In this document: piece after piece, positions 33,909 to 44,502 of the stretch
Layout of the letters: every line of letters begins with the position of its first letter
How positions within the stretch are numbered: the stretch's first letter is position 1
Source: Janthinobacterium sp. TB1-E2
GTDB lineage: Bacteria; Pseudomonadota; Gammaproteobacteria; Burkholderiales; Burkholderiaceae_D
Length of the DNA stretch: 64,000 bases
Direction: 5' to 3'
NCBI RefSeq assembly: GCF_036885605.1
Contig: NZ_CP142523.1
Coordinates: forward strand, 6,014,001 to 6,078,000
Position numbers and translations under genes: made by a program
The notes under the pieces: generated by a model
What the model was told of the DNA's origin: nothing
Seen by the model: the letters and a program-made list of their open reading frames with translations, nothing else
The model's database searches: none

Positions 33909-34255
33909 TTTTTTTCGCGAGCAAACTCGACGGCCTCCTTCAGGATTTCCGCCTCCATCGTCTTCTTGCCGAGCATGCGCTGCAACTGGGCTATCTGCGC
34001 GCGTGCAGCGGCCAGTTCGCTCGCTGGTACCACCGATTCGCCAGCAGTGACCGCCGTTAGCGCGCCTTCCCGTTCGAGCTTACGCCAGTTGAACAACTGG
34101 CTTGCACCGACGCCGTGCTTGCGAGCGACCAGCGACACGTTCATGCCTGGCTCGTAAGTCTCGCGCACCAGCGCCGCTTTTTCCTCGGCAGACCAGCGCC
34201 TGCGGCGCTCCTGGCCCACCGTCACCACCTCGATTGTTTGCTTGTTCCTAGTCAT
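33866..34255 (-). CDS. IS3-family transposase OrfA
   Basis: 129 residues, helix-turn-helix protein (SAEEKAALVRETYEPGMNVS, VARKHGVGASQLFNWRKLE) followed by a short leucine-zipper-like helix. It overlaps orfB by about 43 bp. The sequence A7G at the overlap (complement of 33909-33915) is a classical -1 slippage site that would give the OrfAB transposase. I prefer the ATG at 34255 over the upstream GTG. Confidence 0.85.
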   Translation of the reverse strand: MTRNKQTIEVVTVGQERRRRWSAEEKAALVRETYEPGMNVSLVARKHGVGASQLFNWRKLEREGALTAVTAGESVVPASELAAARAQIAQLQRMLGKKTMEAEILKEAVEFAREKKWIARSPLSGKDDQ

Positions 34256-34305
34256 ATGCACAGTCCTATTCCTATCCGTAAGAATAACGCATAGGCTGTG
34301 TCTGG

Positions 34306-34689
34306 TGAATCAAGGGGCTATTTCAAAGCTGCGCAACAGAGTGGATTACCTGCGGAATTTCTATGGCGAAACCTGGCGCTGATAGCTGCAATTTGGCAGT
34401 GCCATCGCCTGTTCCCGTTACCGTCTACTGAATCGCCACGAGTCTAGAATACACATGCGACGGCATTCTGGCGGCGTACGCGACAGTCCTTACCAGTTCT
34501 CGGCGGAATTCCGCCAGGATCTGGGTAGACTCACCCATGTGCCCCACTTTTGAGAATGCGCTGCACATGCCTACTGGCTCGACGCTGCCGTCGGCTAAAT
34601 GCCATGCCACACCGTAGCGCGAACGGTTCCGGCCCCTCGTGCATGAGCACCGAATACGTTTTCCAACGCTGTTTGCTAGAGTTACCTTC
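34306..34689. other. Gene-poor stretch between the IS3 and IS66 elements
   Basis: No complete gene. On the minus strand two overlapping frames (34425-34610 and about 34531-34689) can be joined by one frameshift near 34,590-34,620 to give a continuous peptide with GPEPFALRYGVAWHLADGSV, which may be the tail of a decayed gene cut by IS66. I cannot name it. The MBL gene truncated by the IS3 element does not resume here. Confidence 0.35.
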
Positions 34690-34780
34690 GTAAGCGTCTT
34701 CCCAGCGCCGTCTGGACTCCCTGACCACCGTCATTCATGATCGAATTTTGGCACAGCATTTGTGCCCACAAATTCTGATT

Positions 34781-35181
<401 letters not shown>

Positions 35182-35185
<4 letters not shown>

Positions 35186-35529
35186 TCGGCCTGCCCGCCG
35201 GCACCAAGGTATGGCTTGCCGCCGGCACCACCGACATGCGCTCCGGCTTCAACGGCCTGGCTGCCAAAGTGCAGACGGCGCTGGAGGAAGATCCGTTCAG
35301 CGGCCACGTATTCGTGTTCCGGGGCCGGCGCGGCGACCTCATCAAACTCCTGTGGTGGAGCGGCGATGGCCTGTGCCTGCTGGCCAAGCGGCTTGAGCGT
35401 GGTCGCTTCATCTGGCCACAGGCTACCAACGGTTCGGTGGCGTTGACGCAGGCGCAACTGTCGATGCTGCTTGAAGGCATCGACTGGCGGCGGCCGGAAC
35501 GGACCTGGAGACCAACGTCGGCCTTGTAA
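35182..35529 (+). CDS. tnpB: IS66-family accessory protein TnpB (Orf2)
   Basis: 115 residues, full length. Family hallmarks are WLAAGTTDMRSGFNGLAAKV, HVFVFRGRRGDLIKLLWW and RFIWPQATNGSVALTQAQL. The start overlaps the tnpA stop (ATGA), indicating translational coupling. Required with TnpA and TnpC for IS66 movement; its biochemical role is not settled. Confidence 0.93.
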
Positions 35530-35558
35530 ACGACACAAGGCTCGCGTAAACTTGGCAC

Positions 35559-37100
35559 ATGCTCAGCCCAGCCGACCTGCCCAACGACATCGCCGCCTTG
35601 AAGGTGCTGCTGCTCGCTCAAAACGAGGTGGTTGAAGGGCTGCGCGAACAGCTGAACACGCGCGCCGTCGAGATCGAGCACCTCAAGCTGCAGATCGCCA
35701 AATTGCGGCGCATGCAATTCGGCCGCAAATCGGAAAAGCTGGATCATCAAATCGAGCAGCTGGAGCTGCAACTGGAAGACCTGCAAGTCGACGAGGCCGA
35801 GGCGGCGCGCGAGATGCCGGCGGCCGACCAGGCGCCGCGAAAGAAGTCTGTGCGCCGGCCGTTGCCCGATCATTTGCCGCGAGACGAAAAGGTGTATGCG
35901 CCGCCGGCCGATGCTTGCCCGGCTTGTGGCGGCGGCCTGCGGCCGCTGGGCGAGGACGTGGCCGAGCAACTGGAGTTCGTGCCGGCCAGCTTCCGCGTGA
36001 TCCGCCATGTTCGTCCGAAACTGGCGTGCTCCTGCTGCGACGCCATCGTCCAGGCGCCGGCGCCAAGCCGGCCGATTGAGCGCGGCATCGCCGGCCCCGG
36101 CCTGCTGGCGCATGTGCTGGTTGCGAAGTTCGCCGATCATCTGCCGCTGTACCGCCAGGCCGTCATTTACGCCCGCGAAGGCGTCGACCTCGATCGTGCG
36201 CTGCTGGCGGACTGGGTCGGCGCCGCTAGCGCATTGCTGCGTCCGTTGGTCGATGCCATTCGCCGCCACGTGCTGACGGCGTCGAAGCTGCATGCCGACG
36301 ACACGCCGATCCCGGTGCTGGCGCCCGGCAATGGCAAAACCAAGACGGCCCGTCTGTGGACTTACGTGCGCGATGACCGGCCCGCCGGCGACACCACGCC
36401 AGCGGCGGTTTGGTTTGGCTACACGCCCGACCGCAAGGGCATCCATCCGCAAACCCACTTGGCCAAGTTCGAGGGCGTGCTGCAAGCCGATGCCTACGCT
36501 GGCTTCAACGCTTTGTTCGAAGACGGCACGATCCAGGAAGCGGCTTGCTGGGCGCACGCGCGGCGCAAATTCCACGACCTGCACGCGGCGCGCGCGACGC
36601 CGCTGACCACCGAGGCGCTGCGCCGGATCGCCGAGCTCTATGTGATCGAGGCCGAGATCCGGGGCAAGCCGCCCGACGAACGACGACAAGTTCGGCAAGC
36701 CCGCTCGCGCCCGCTGCTCGAGGACTTGGAGCACTGGCTGCGCTCCACGCTCGATACGCTGTCGCGCAAGTCCGACACGGCGGCGGCGATCCTGTACGCG
36801 CTCAAGCTCTGGCCGGCGCTGCTGCGCTACTGCGACGACGGCGCCATCGAGATTGACAACTCGGCGGCCGAACGCGCCTTGCGTGGTGTCGCCATTGGTC
36901 GGCGCAACTATCTGTTCGCCGGCACCGACAGCGGCGGCGAACGGGCCGCCGCGATCTACTCGTTGATCGGCACGGCCAAGCTGAACGGTGTCGCACCCGA
37001 AGCCTGGTTGCGTCACGTGCTGACGCATATCACCGATCATCCCGTCAACCGGGTTGATGACTTCTTGCCTTGGAACTGCAAGCTGCCAGCAGCCCTTTGA
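35559..37100 (+). CDS. tnpC: IS66-family transposase TnpC
   Basis: 513 residues. N-terminal leucine-zipper-like helix (LREQLNTRAVEIEHLKLQIA) and the IS66 motif RMQFGRKSEKLD; a zinc finger with CPACGGGLRPLG and CSCC; then a DDE core with HADDTPIPVL (Asp), LQADAYAGFNALFE (Asp) and EIDNSAAERALRG (Glu). The frame is intact, so the enzyme may be active. Confidence 0.93.
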   Translation: MLSPADLPNDIAALKVLLLAQNEVVEGLREQLNTRAVEIEHLKLQIAKLRRMQFGRKSEKLDHQIEQLELQLEDLQVDEAEAAREMPAADQAPRKKSVRRPLPDHLPRDEKVYAPPADACPACGGGLRPLGEDVAEQLEFVPASFRVIRHVRPKLACSCCDAIVQAPAPSRPIERGIAGPGLLAHVLVAKFADHLPLYRQAVIYAREGVDLDRALLADWVGAASALLRPLVDAIRRHVLTASKLHADDTPIPVLAPGNGKTKTARLWTYVRDDRPAGDTTPAAVWFGYTPDRKGIHPQTHLAKFEGVLQADAYAGFNALFEDGTIQEAACWAHARRKFHDLHAARATPLTTEALRRIAELYVIEAEIRGKPPDERRQVRQARSRPLLEDLEHWLRSTLDTLSRKSDTAAAILYALKLWPALLRYCDDGAIEIDNSAAERALRGVAIGRRNYLFAGTDSGGERAAAIYSLIGTAKLNGVAPEAWLRHVLTHITDHPVNRVDDFLPWNCKLPAAL

Positions 37101-37116
37101 GATCACGCCGCTTCCC

Positions 37117-37700
37117 AGCGGTGTTGTGACTTTCTGAAATAGACGCGACGAAAGGTATTGCGGCACAGGGCTAGGCCAACTTGATTTTGCTAAAAGCTGC
37201 GACGATTTTTCGCTGAATAGCTGCGACTAATCCAAAGGGATAACGAAATGGCTGCGAACGACGTCGTCCCTGAACTGACAACTTCCGTAACGCCACCAGC
37301 AGAGGCAGGGAGCGGCTGGTTCCGCCCCAGGCTGGGTGAAAACTTCAAATCTCAAAATATTTGTGGGTAGGGTTACCATTCCCGCCACCGAGAAAACGGG
37401 GTAGCGCGCGTTTTGAGAGGCCGATTTTTGAAGAACCAGAATTTTTCTGCGTTTCCACACAGCCTGGCCTCAAAGCAGAAGTTCAGCTTGGCGGCAGAGG
37501 TCTCCCTAAGCGCACCCTCCCCACACTGTCATTTTCGAAATGTTGAGTGATGAGCAATCCATATATACCTAGAGATCGGAGAATGTAGTGTAGGACGGGA
37601 GCGATTCGCATAGCAAAACTAATATGCGGTTTACTTGCACACAGGACACAGATATAGTCTAGGCAACAAATTAGTGCGGACCTGATTGGAGCATTTAGGC
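37117..37700. other. Non-coding stretch upstream of the phosphorelay genes
   Basis: About 580 bp without a convincing gene. It contains the tail of the IS66 insertion area and the promoter region of the HD-GYP gene. Short frames on both strands lack ribosome sites and resemble nothing I know. The composition becomes AT-richer from about 37,540. Confidence 0.5.
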
Positions 37701-38858
37701 ATGAACTCATCTTATACCCGTCCCATCAGGCCTGTAATCCTTGTCGTGGACGACACGCCGGATAATCTTCTGTTGATGGCCAACTTGCTCAAGGATAGTT
37801 ATACGGTCAAAGCAGCGAATAACGGCGAGAAAGCACTGCGCATCGCGCGCGATGCACCGCCGCCCGACCTCATCCTGCTTGACATCATGATGCCTGGGAT
37901 GACCGGCCACGAAGTGGCGCAGGCACTGCAGGGCGACCCGGCCACGCGCGACATACCCATCATCTTCTTGACCGCTATGGCCTCCAGCGAGGACGAGACG
38001 CACGGTCTGGAGCTGGGCGCGGCCGATTACATCACCAAACCGATCAGCCCGCCCGTGGTGCTGGCGCGCGTACGCACCCAACTCAAGGTCAAAGACGCGG
38101 CCGACTTCCTGCGCGACAAGAACGAGTACCTGGAACAGGAAGTCCAGCGCCGCACGCGCGAGCTGGGCGCGATCCAGGATGTCACGATCCACGCCATGGC
38201 CTCGCTGGCCGAGACGCGTGACAACGAGACCGGCAACCACATCCGCCGCACCCAGCACTACGTCAAGGTGCTGGCCGAACATCTGAGCGAGCATCCGCGC
38301 TTCCGCGCTTTCCTCGACCCCGACACCATCAAGCTCTTGTTCAAGTCGGCGCCGTTGCACGACATCGGCAAGATCGGCATCCCCGACCGCATCTTGCTCA
38401 AGCCTGGCCGCTTCGAACCCGAGGAATTCGAGATCATGAAGACCCACACCACGCTCGGGCGCGACGCCATCGCCCACGCCGAACAACAACTGGGCATGGA
38501 CGTCGACTTCCTGCGCCTGGCCAAGGAGATCGCCTACTCACACCAGGAAAAATGGGACGGCAGCGGCTACCCCGAAGGCCTGGCCGGCGACGCCATCCCG
38601 ATTTCGGCGCGGCTGATGGCGGTGGCCGACGTCTACGACGCCCTGATCAGTCGTCGCGTCTACAAGGAAGGCATGCCGCATGAAAAGGCAGTGCAGATCA
38701 TCGCCGAGGGGCGCGGCTCGCACTTCGATCCCGACGTCTGCGACGCCTTCCTGGCCAACCTGCCCGCCTTCCAGCAGATCGCCGCGCGCTACGCCGACAG
38801 CGACCAGGACATGGCCAAGCAGGCTGCCGCCATCGCACACACCCTGCCTGCACAGTGA
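37701..38858 (+). CDS. Response regulator with HD-GYP c-di-GMP phosphodiesterase domain
   Basis: 385 residues. Receiver domain with phospho-acceptor Asp61 (LILLDIMMPGM), a short coiled coil, then an HD-GYP domain with His220-Asp221 (HDIGKIGIPD) and GYP at 289-291 (WDGSGYPEG). HD-GYP enzymes degrade cyclic-di-GMP, which favours motility over biofilm. The ATG at 37701 follows GGAG by 9 bp. The stop overlaps the GTG start of the hybrid kinase gene, so the two are coupled and the kinase probably phosphorylates this regulator. Confidence 0.92.
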   Translation: MNSSYTRPIRPVILVVDDTPDNLLLMANLLKDSYTVKAANNGEKALRIARDAPPPDLILLDIMMPGMTGHEVAQALQGDPATRDIPIIFLTAMASSEDETHGLELGAADYITKPISPPVVLARVRTQLKVKDAADFLRDKNEYLEQEVQRRTRELGAIQDVTIHAMASLAETRDNETGNHIRRTQHYVKVLAEHLSEHPRFRAFLDPDTIKLLFKSAPLHDIGKIGIPDRILLKPGRFEPEEFEIMKTHTTLGRDAIAHAEQQLGMDVDFLRLAKEIAYSHQEKWDGSGYPEGLAGDAIPISARLMAVADVYDALISRRVYKEGMPHEKAVQIIAEGRGSHFDPDVCDAFLANLPAFQQIAARYADSDQDMAKQAAAIAHTLPAQ

Positions 38859-41800
38859 GCGCCGGCATGCGTTCGCCCCTGGCTTATCTTGAACGGCTGC
38901 GCCTGCGCCAGAAGCTTGCGGCCGGCTTTTGCGCAGTGCTGCTGCTGGCCCTGGCGCTGGGGTTGCAAAGCCTGCGCACCCAAGACCAGTTGAGTAGCGA
39001 CATGCAGCGCCTGCTCAGCGAGGGCATGATCGGCATCGTACAGGTCAAGGAGGCCCGCATCCAGCTCAACCGCTTCGAGCTAATGCTGCACAAGGTGGCC
39101 AACGCCCCGGACCCTGTTGCCGTCGACAAGGCGCTCGAACAGCTAGACAAGACGCGCGAGCAGCTACACTTTGCCGTCGACGAGGCCCGCGCCACCCTGC
39201 TGCGCATCGACAACCAGCAACGCCATAACGTCTTTGAAAGCATGCTGGCGCGCGCCGAGCGCATCGCCGACGAGGCAATCGAACTGGCGCGGCTGCACCG
39301 CAACGCCGAAGCCAACGCCCTGCTCAACAGCGAGCGCTTCCAGCACGCGATGCGCACCGCCGACCGGCAGATGGCCGAGATCGCCGCCGTCAAGGATTCC
39401 AACGCCCGCAGCACCATCTACCAGATTCGCCAATTCGCCCTCACCAGCAGCACCCTCACCTACGCCCTGCTGATCGGTGGCCTGGCGGTGGCGCTGCTAT
39501 GCGCCTGGTGGATCAGCATCTCGATCCGGCGCCCGGTCAACCGCCTGCGCGAGGCGGTCGATGCGCTGGCCGCCGGCCAGCTCGACAGCGTGATTCCGCA
39601 TACTGACTACCAGAACGAAACGGGCGACCTGGCCCGCGCCATCGCCAAGTTGCAGGTCGAATCGCGCCAGCTCGACATGCAGCGCTGGATCAAGTCGCAG
39701 GAAGCCTCGATCCAGGCCGAACTGCAGCAAGCGGCCAGCCTTGACCAGGCCGCGCAGCGCCTGTTGACGCTACTCGCGCCGCTGGTGCAGGCTGGCCAGG
39801 GCGCGCTCTACTTGCTTGACGAAAACGCCGCCGCATTGCGCCTTGCCGCCAGCTACGCCGCCGATCCGGACCATCCGCCGGCGCCGCAACTGGCGTTGGG
39901 CAGTGGCCTGCTGGGTCAGTGCGCGCAGGACCGCCAGCCGCTCCGGCTCGACGCCCTGCCGGACGACTACGTGCAGATTCACTCGCAACTGGGGCGGTCG
40001 CGCCCACGCCACCTGCAGGTGCTGCCACTGCTGCACGGCGAGCGCCTGATGGGCGTGCTGGAGCTGGCCGGCTTCGACGCTCCCAGCGAATCGGGCCGGG
40101 TGCTGATGGACGAGCTGCTGCCCAAACTGGCGATGTCGCTGGAAATCAAGGCACGCAGCCACGCGGTGCAGGCCATGGCGATCGAACTCGAAGCGCAGCA
40201 GGTGGTGCTGAAAGCCACCGAGGCCTGGTATCGCGGCATCATCGAGGCTGCGCCGGACGGCATGCTGGTAATCGATGTGCACGGCCTGATCATGATGACC
40301 AACCCGCAGCTCGACCAGCTGTTCGGCTACGAGGCCGGCGAGTTGGCCGGCTTGCCGATCGAAACGCTGGTGCCGCCGGAGGCGCACGGGCGCCACGTCG
40401 GCTCGCGCAATGGTTTCATCGAGCAAGGCACGGCACGCCAGATGGGCATGACAGGCGCCGACCTGCACGGTATGCGCAAGGATGGCAGCCGCTTCTCGGT
40501 CGAGATCGGCCTGTCGCGGCTGCCGGCTATCGCCGAGCGCGGCGTTTGCGTGTGCGCCTCGGTGCGCGACATCAGCGACCGCAAGCTGGCGGAGGCCGAG
40601 GTTCTGCGCGCCAAGGAGATCGCCGAGGACGCTACGCGCGCCAAGAGCGATTTCCTGGCCAACATGAGCCACGAGATCCGTACGCCGATGAACGCAATTA
40701 TCGGCATGAGCCATCTGGCGCTACGCACCGATCTCGACAAAAAACAGCGCAACTACATCGAGAAGGTGCACCGCTCGGCCGAGAACCTGCTGGGCATCAT
40801 CAACGACATTCTTGACTTCTCCAAGATCGAAGCGGGCAAGATGAACATAGAGCAGGCCCCGTTCCGGCTGGAGGACGTGCTGGAGAATTTCGCCAGCATG
40901 ATCGGCCTGAAGGCCGAGGAAAAAGGCCTGGAACTACTGTTCGCCACTTCGGCCGACCTGCCGACCGCATTGGTAGGCGATTCGCTGAGGCTGGGTCAGG
41001 TATTGGTCAACCTCGGCAACAACGCCGCCAAGTTCACCGAACGCGGTGAGATCGTGGTCGGGATCGAGATGGCTGCCGACGCCGGGGATCAAGTCGAGCT
41101 TCACTTCTGGGTGCGCGACAGCGGTATCGGCATGACGGCCGAGCAGTGCGAACGCATGTTCCACTCGTTCAGCCAGGCAGACAGCTCGACCACGCGCAAA
41201 TACGGAGGCACCGGGCTAGGTCTGGCCATCTCCAAGAAGCTGGTGGAGCTGATGGATGGCCGGATCTGGGTCGAGAGCATGCCGGGCGAGGGCTCGACCT
41301 TCCACTTCAGCGCCCGTTTCGGACGCCAGACCGAGGTGCAGCCGCGCCGCATGTTCCACGCCGACGAGCTGCTCGGCCTGCGCGTGCTGGTGGTCGACGA
41401 CAACGCCAGCGCGCGCGAAATCTTGTCGACAATGGCTCGCAGTTTCGGCTTGGAGGTGGACCTCGCCGACAGCGGCCACAGCGCGCTGCGCACCATGGTC
41501 GAGGCTGAGCGCAAAAGCCTGCCCTACGACTTGGTGCTACTGGACTGGCGCATGCCGGGCATGGACGGCGTCGAAACGCTGCAGCGCATGCAGAGCGGCG
41601 CCGTGACTCACATCCCTTCTGTCATCATGGTGACTGCCTTCGGCCGGGACGACGCTCAGGAAGCGGCGGCGCTCCAGCAGGTGGCGCTGCCAGCCGTGCT
41701 GACCAAGCCAGTCACCCCGTCGACGCTGCTCGAAGCAATCGGCGAGGTACTGGGCAAGGGCGTGGTGGCCGAAACGCGCCAGGCAGAGCGACAGGACCGC

Positions 41801-42877
41801 AGCGCGGCCGACCAGGCCCGCATGGCCGGCGCCCGCCTGCTGCTGGCCGAGGACAACGATATGAACCAGGAGCTAGCGCGCGAGCTGCTTGAAAGCGCTG
41901 GCATCGTGCTCACCATCGTAGGCGATGGGCAACAGGCGCTGGACCTACTGGCTCAAGCCGGGACCGTCGCCTTCGACGGCGTGCTGATGGACTGCCAGAT
42001 GCCAGTGATGGATGGCTACGAAGCCACCCGCCGCCTGCGCGCCCAACCCCGCTACGCTCAGCTGCCGATCATCGCCATGACCGCCAACGCCATGGCCGGC
42101 GACCGCGAAATGGCGTTGACTGCCGGCATGAATGACCACATCTCCAAGCCGCTGAACGTCACCGCCATGTTCGCCACCATGAGCAAGTGGATCCGCCCGG
42201 CGCAGTCGGCATTAGCAGCGCCCCCAGCGGGGCAGCCAGATTCCGCAGGCAAAGTGGTTGCGGCCCTACCTGCCGAACTCCCCGGTATCGACCAGCGCGC
42301 CGGCCTGGCGACCAGCATGGGCCGGCAGGACCTTTACCTGCGCATGCTGGTGCGCTTCCGCGACGGCCACGCTAGACTGCGGGGGGAATTTGAGGCTGCG
42401 CGGCAAAGCGATGACCCCACAGCGGCGGCGCGGGTAGCCCACACCTTGCGCGGCACCGCCGGCAACGTCGGTGCCAAAGGCGTGGCGGCGACAGCTACCG
42501 CACTGGAACTGGCATGCAAAGCTGGTGTAGCCGAAGCCGAACTGGCTGTGCTGCTGACGGCGGTCGAAAACGAACTGGCGCCGGTGCTGCTCGGCCTGGC
42601 GGCGCTGGGCAACTATACTGCAGCGGCAGAGAACACCCGGGCCGGGGCCATCGCAGCGGCTCCCGCCCTGCCGCCGGACGCGACCGCCACACTTGCCCAG
42701 CTGCGCAAGCTGCTGGCCGACAGCGATACCGCCGCGCTGGATGTGCTGGAGACATTGGAATCGCAAGCCGCCGGCCACCCGCTGGCGCGACAGCTGCGCA
42801 AAGTCAGCCAGGCAATTGAACGCTTCGACTTCGACGCTGCGCTGGAAGCGCTTGATGCCGTGGTGCAGCCAGCCTGA
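38855..42877 (+). CDS. Hybrid sensor histidine kinase with Hpt domain
   Basis: 1340 residues in the inner membrane. In order: a membrane segment (residues about 24-38), a helical periplasmic sensor, a second membrane segment (about 203-222), HAMP, GAF-like, PAS, HisKA with His606 (MSHEIRTPMN), HATPase with GTGLGLAISKKLVELM, receiver 1 (Asp897), receiver 2 (Asp1046) and a C-terminal Hpt domain (His1196, in VAHTLRGTAGNVG). The architecture resembles BarA/TodS-type phosphorelays. The GTG start overlaps the HD-GYP stop by 4 bp; an ATG at 38867 is an alternative. The signal is unknown. Confidence 0.92.
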   Translation: MSAGMRSPLAYLERLRLRQKLAAGFCAVLLLALALGLQSLRTQDQLSSDMQRLLSEGMIGIVQVKEARIQLNRFELMLHKVANAPDPVAVDKALEQLDKTREQLHFAVDEARATLLRIDNQQRHNVFESMLARAERIADEAIELARLHRNAEANALLNSERFQHAMRTADRQMAEIAAVKDSNARSTIYQIRQFALTSSTLTYALLIGGLAVALLCAWWISISIRRPVNRLREAVDALAAGQLDSVIPHTDYQNETGDLARAIAKLQVESRQLDMQRWIKSQEASIQAELQQAASLDQAAQRLLTLLAPLVQAGQGALYLLDENAAALRLAASYAADPDHPPAPQLALGSGLLGQCAQDRQPLRLDALPDDYVQIHSQLGRSRPRHLQVLPLLHGERLMGVLELAGFDAPSESGRVLMDELLPKLAMSLEIKARSHAVQAMAIELEAQQVVLKATEAWYRGIIEAAPDGMLVIDVHGLIMMTNPQLDQLFGYEAGELAGLPIETLVPPEAHGRHVGSRNGFIEQGTARQMGMTGADLHGMRKDGSRFSVEIGLSRLPAIAERGVCVCASVRDISDRKLAEAEVLRAKEIAEDATRAKSDFLANMSHEIRTPMNAIIGMSHLALRTDLDKKQRNYIEKVHRSAENLLGIINDILDFSKIEAGKMNIEQAPFRLEDVLENFASMIGLKAEEKGLELLFATSADLPTALVGDSLRLGQVLVNLGNNAAKFTERGEIVVGIEMAADAGDQVELHFWVRDSGIGMTAEQCERMFHSFSQADSSTTRKYGGTGLGLAISKKLVELMDGRIWVESMPGEGSTFHFSARFGRQTEVQPRRMFHADELLGLRVLVVDDNASAREILSTMARSFGLEVDLADSGHSALRTMVEAERKSLPYDLVLLDWRMPGMDGVETLQRMQSGAVTHIPSVIMVTAFGRDDAQEAAALQQVALPAVLTKPVTPSTLLEAIGEVLGKGVVAETRQAERQDRSAADQARMAGARLLLAEDNDMNQELARELLESAGIVLTIVGDGQQALDLLAQAGTVAFDGVLMDCQMPVMDGYEATRRLRAQPRYAQLPIIAMTANAMAGDREMALTAGMNDHISKPLNVTAMFATMSKWIRPAQSALAAPPAGQPDSAGKVVAALPAELPGIDQRAGLATSMGRQDLYLRMLVRFRDGHARLRGEFEAARQSDDPTAAARVAHTLRGTAGNVGAKGVAATATALELACKAGVAEAELAVLLTAVENELAPVLLGLAALGNYTAAAENTRAGAIAAAPALPPDATATLAQLRKLLADSDTAALDVLETLESQAAGHPLARQLRKVSQAIERFDFDAALEALDAVVQPA

Positions 42878-42903
42878 CAAGCAAGGCCGCCGCGCGATTC
42901 GCC

Positions 42904-44502
42904 TTAGGCCGGGGGCGGCACCGACGGCAGGCTGACAATCAGGGTGGTGGTCTGGAGCTCGTCATCGACGGCGAAGGCCACCTCGCCGTATTGCGCGCGC
43001 GCCAGTAGGCGTGCCGAATAAGTGCCCAGGCCGGTGCCGCCGGACTTACCGTCGGTGACGAACTTGTCAAAGAAGCGTTCGCGTATCGGTTCCGGGATCA
43101 CACCCTTGTTGACTATCTCGATGCGCAACGGGCTTCCGGTGTACAGCGTGGCAATGACACGGGTGCGCTCTGGCGCTGCCTCGCAGGCGTTCTTGATCAG
43201 ATTATTCAGCAGCGAATAGGTCAACATTGCATCGCCCAGCGCTAGCGGAGCGTCGATGCCGACATCGAAATCGGTGTCGACCGCCAACACCAGCTGCTTA
43301 CCCGCGTAAGTGGCGCGTGCCGTCTCAACCACCCGCCGCAACATGTCGCTGATGGGCAGCGGCGCTGCATGGAGCACGTATTTTCCCGTCTCGATCTTGT
43401 ACAGCTCGGTGGACAGGTTGACCATGTCGGTCACCTGCAGCATGGCCTGCTCGGCCAGCCGCAAATTCTCAAGCTGTCGGCGGTCCATGTCGGCGGCGTC
43501 GATCAGCGACTGCACTATGCCGATGGCGCCGGCCAGCGGTCCCTTGAGGTCGTGCCGCGTCATGGCCTCGACGTCATCGCGCAGGCGGGCGATGGCGAGC
43601 ATGTTGTCGTAATCGGCTTGCAGGTGGCGGCGCAGCTCGACGTAGCGCATGAAGTTGTCGACCCGCAGCTTCAGCTGGGCCGGGTCGATTGGCTTGGTAA
43701 TGAAGTCCACCGCGCCCAACTCCATGCCTTGCAGGCGCGCGGCGTCGTCGGTAAGGGCGGTGACGAAGATGATGGGTACATTTTCTGCGCTGGGATGCTC
43801 GCGCATGCGGCGCGCCACTTCAAAACCGTCCATGCCGGGCATCATCACGTCCAGCAGCACTAGGTCTGGCGGCGTGTCGCCACAGCACAAGGCCAGTGCT
43901 TTCTCGCCGTTGTGCGCTGCCTTGATGCGGTAGCGGCCCTTGAACACATTGGCCAGCACGTACAAGTTGTCAGCGGTGTCGTCGACCAGGAGCAATGTCG
44001 GAGGCAACGGTTCCCTTGATTGTAAATGGACCGCCGCCGGTGGCTTGACGATCACATCGTCCACGGGTGTGGCGGCCTGCGGCGCGTCGATGTTCGTTTC
44101 CTTATCCGGCGCCGGTGCTGCAACCTGATGCGCCATCGCCCGCTTGATGCTGGTGGCCAGCCGGCCCGCCGTGTAGGGTTTGACTAGCAGGTCGCTGACA
44201 CCGCTGCTGATGGCCGTTTCGATGCGGCTGCGCTCGGCCTCGGCGGTGATCATAATAAACGGCATGTGCACATGGCGCGGACTGGAACGAATCATCTGCA
44301 GTAGGGCGATGCCGGTCAACGCCGGCATATTCCAGTCGGAGATCACCAAATCATAACGCTTGCGCTCAATCATGCGCCAAGCTTCAGAGCCATCGGCTGC
44401 GAGATCCACCGATCCGTAGCCAAGCGAGGCCAGTTGGCCAGCCGTGACCTTGCGCATTGTTTCAACATCATCAACCACCAGTATTCTCAGCACTTGTGCC
44501 AT
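42904..44502 (-). CDS. Tandem-receiver histidine kinase (REC-REC-HisKA-HATPase)
   Basis: 532 residues, soluble. Receiver 1 (Asp56, in VISDWNMPALTG) and receiver 2 (Asp218, in LVLLDVMMPGMDG) precede a histidine kinase core with His317 (MTRHDLKGPLAG) and an ATPase domain with SGGTGLGTYSARLLARA. A GGGGAG site precedes the ATG. It is convergent with the hybrid kinase gene, 26 bp away. It can both receive phosphate and act as a kinase, so it may integrate the same relay. Both receivers keep their Asp. Confidence 0.9.
   Translation of the reverse strand: MAQVLRILVVDDVETMRKVTAGQLASLGYGSVDLAADGSEAWRMIERKRYDLVISDWNMPALTGIALLQMIRSSPRHVHMPFIMITAEAERSRIETAISSGVSDLLVKPYTAGRLATSIKRAMAHQVAAPAPDKETNIDAPQAATPVDDVIVKPPAAVHLQSREPLPPTLLLVDDTADNLYVLANVFKGRYRIKAAHNGEKALALCCGDTPPDLVLLDVMMPGMDGFEVARRMREHPSAENVPIIFVTALTDDAARLQGMELGAVDFITKPIDPAQLKLRVDNFMRYVELRRHLQADYDNMLAIARLRDDVEAMTRHDLKGPLAGAIGIVQSLIDAADMDRRQLENLRLAEQAMLQVTDMVNLSTELYKIETGKYVLHAAPLPISDMLRRVVETARATYAGKQLVLAVDTDFDVGIDAPLALGDAMLTYSLLNNLIKNACEAAPERTRVIATLYTGSPLRIEIVNKGVIPEPIRERFFDKFVTDGKSGGTGLGTYSARLLARAQYGEVAFAVDDELQTTTLIVSLPSVPPPA

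Larger units (their letters stand above)
32979..34305 (-). mobile_element. IS3-family insertion sequence
   Basis: 1,327 bp bounded by 12-bp perfect inverted repeats CCAGACACAGCC (32979-32990) and GGCTGTGTCTGG (34294-34305). It contains overlapping orfA and orfB with a slippery A7G site between them (T run 33909-33915). It truncates an MBL-hydrolase gene. No short direct repeat is obvious at the two flanks (TAA versus TGA), which suggests a deletion or recombination next to it. Confidence 0.85.
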
